Assembly (NCBI GenBank): GCA_946480705.1
Contig: CAMLLF010000241.1
Span: 1-6,429, forward strand
Direction of reading: 5' to 3'
Source of the DNA: an uncultured Lysobacteraceae bacterium
GTDB taxonomy: Bacteria > Pseudomonadota > Gammaproteobacteria > Xanthomonadales > Rhodanobacteraceae
Length of the DNA stretch: 6,429 nucleotides
The position numbers were made by a program, and so were the translations under genes. Within the stretch, counting starts at the first letter, position 1. Each line of letters starts with the position of its first letter. Under the pieces are notes generated by a model. It ran no database searches and was not told the DNA's origin. It saw only the letters and a program-made list of their open reading frames with translations. Below are positions 5,859 to 6,429 of the stretch, one piece after another.

Positions 5859-6429
5859 ATGTCGCTGAATCTGCTCTACGAGGACGACGCGCTCGTCGTC
5901 GTCGACAAACCGCCGGGGCTCGCCGTCCACCGCAGCAATCTCGTCGGCGCCGACGAGGACTACGTGATCGACCGGCTGCGCGCGCAGGTCGACGGCACGC
6001 TGTATCTCGCGCACCGTCTCGATCGCGCGACGAGCGGCGTGCTGCTCGTCGCGAAGTCGCGCGAGATCGCCGCCGACCTCGGACGCCAGCTCATGGAGCG
6101 CAGCGTCGGCAAGGACTATCTTGCCGTCGTGCGCGGCTGGCCCGAGGAGAGCGGCTGCATCGATCATCCGCTGAGCGGCGCGAGCCTCAAGGGTCCTCTG
6201 CGCGAAGCGCGCACGCACTGGCGCCGGCTCGCGACGGTCGAGGTGCCTGTCGAAATGGGCCGCTATCCGCAACAGCGCTACGCACTGCTCGCGGTCTCGC
6301 CGGAAACCGGCCGCTACCAGCAGATCCGGCGCCATCTCGCGCACGCCTCGCATCACCTGATCGGCGACACCACCCACGGCCGCGGCGACCACAACCGGCT
6401 GTTCCGCATTCACTGGAGCATGCACCGCC
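5859..6429 (+). CDS. truC: tRNA pseudouridine(65) synthase TruC (3' end cut by window edge)
   Basis: The first 190 codons are present, plus one base at the right edge. TruC converts U65 of certain tRNAs to pseudouridine in the cytoplasm and belongs to the RluA family. The opening LLYEDDALVVVDKPPGLAVH matches the family's N-terminal strand and KP-G motif. The catalytic Asp is D55 in AHRLDRATSGVLL, nearly the same position as D54 in E. coli TruC. LATVEVPVEMGRYP (124-137) and the RNA-binding block RRHLAH (157-162) followed by LIGDTTHG also follow E. coli TruC closely, which favours TruC over RluA, RluC or RluD. The stretch between HPL and the THW block is shorter than in E. coli. The start is supported by GGGAAAG (5849-5855), and the gap from the S46 stop codon is 17 bp, so co-transcription is likely. 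No link of function to the peptidase is evident. Confidence 0.93.
   Translation, partial: MSLNLLYEDDALVVVDKPPGLAVHRSNLVGADEDYVIDRLRAQVDGTLYLAHRLDRATSGVLLVAKSREIAADLGRQLMERSVGKDYLAVVRGWPEESGCIDHPLSGASLKGPLREARTHWRRLATVEVPVEMGRYPQQRYALLAVSPETGRYQQIRRHLAHASHHLIGDTTHGRGDHNRLFRIHWSMHR

Noticed and set aside
5164..6425. Minus-strand open frames opposite the S46 3' end and truC
   Set aside because: Both are antisense to genes with unmistakable catalytic motifs (GNSGSP and HRLDR) and show only shadow composition.

Overview
The window is GC-rich, with G or C at most third codon positions. It looks like a chromosomal segment of a Gram-negative gammaproteobacterium, most likely of the Xanthomonadales/Lysobacterales. 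This assignment rests on the combination of a family S46 dipeptidyl-peptidase, a TruC-type pseudouridine synthase with close E. coli-like motifs, an outer-membrane-type lipoprotein signal and near-perfect GC hairpins without a U tract. It is an inference, not a database result.

Layout. A divergent pair opens the window. On the minus strand, 1-1275 is the 5' part (425 codons) of a secreted parallel beta-helix protein that runs off the left edge. On the plus strand, 1446-3017 encodes a 523-residue lipoprotein of the serine beta-lactamase-like (S12 / PF00144) family with an extra C-terminal helical tail. The 170-bp divergent spacer between them carries three short dyads. A perfect 17-bp hairpin follows the lipoprotein gene. 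Next come a 121-residue secreted small protein (3209-3574), a 733-residue S46 dipeptidyl-peptidase (3640-5841) and the first 190 codons of truC (5859 to the right edge). The last three are co-oriented with gaps of 65 and 17 bp and may be one transcript.

The most notable point is the small gene at 3209-3574. Residues 49-121 of its product align without gaps to the last 73 residues of the S12 lipoprotein, 40 of 73 being identical by my count. The first residues of the two signal peptides also match (M-x-F-S-L-L-Y). The small protein therefore looks like the lipoprotein with its whole catalytic domain removed: signal peptide plus tail. I do not recognise this tail domain. The pair (enzyme-fused tail and free secreted tail beside a periplasmic peptidase) is the best candidate here for something undescribed.

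How the genes may fit together. The S12 hydrolase, the free tail protein and the S46 exopeptidase are all predicted to be exported, which suggests a cell-envelope or periplasmic peptide-processing neighbourhood. TruC is a cytoplasmic tRNA-modification enzyme and is probably only a positional neighbour. No RNA genes, insertion sequences, CRISPR arrays or attachment sites were seen. No gap between genes exceeds 191 bp.
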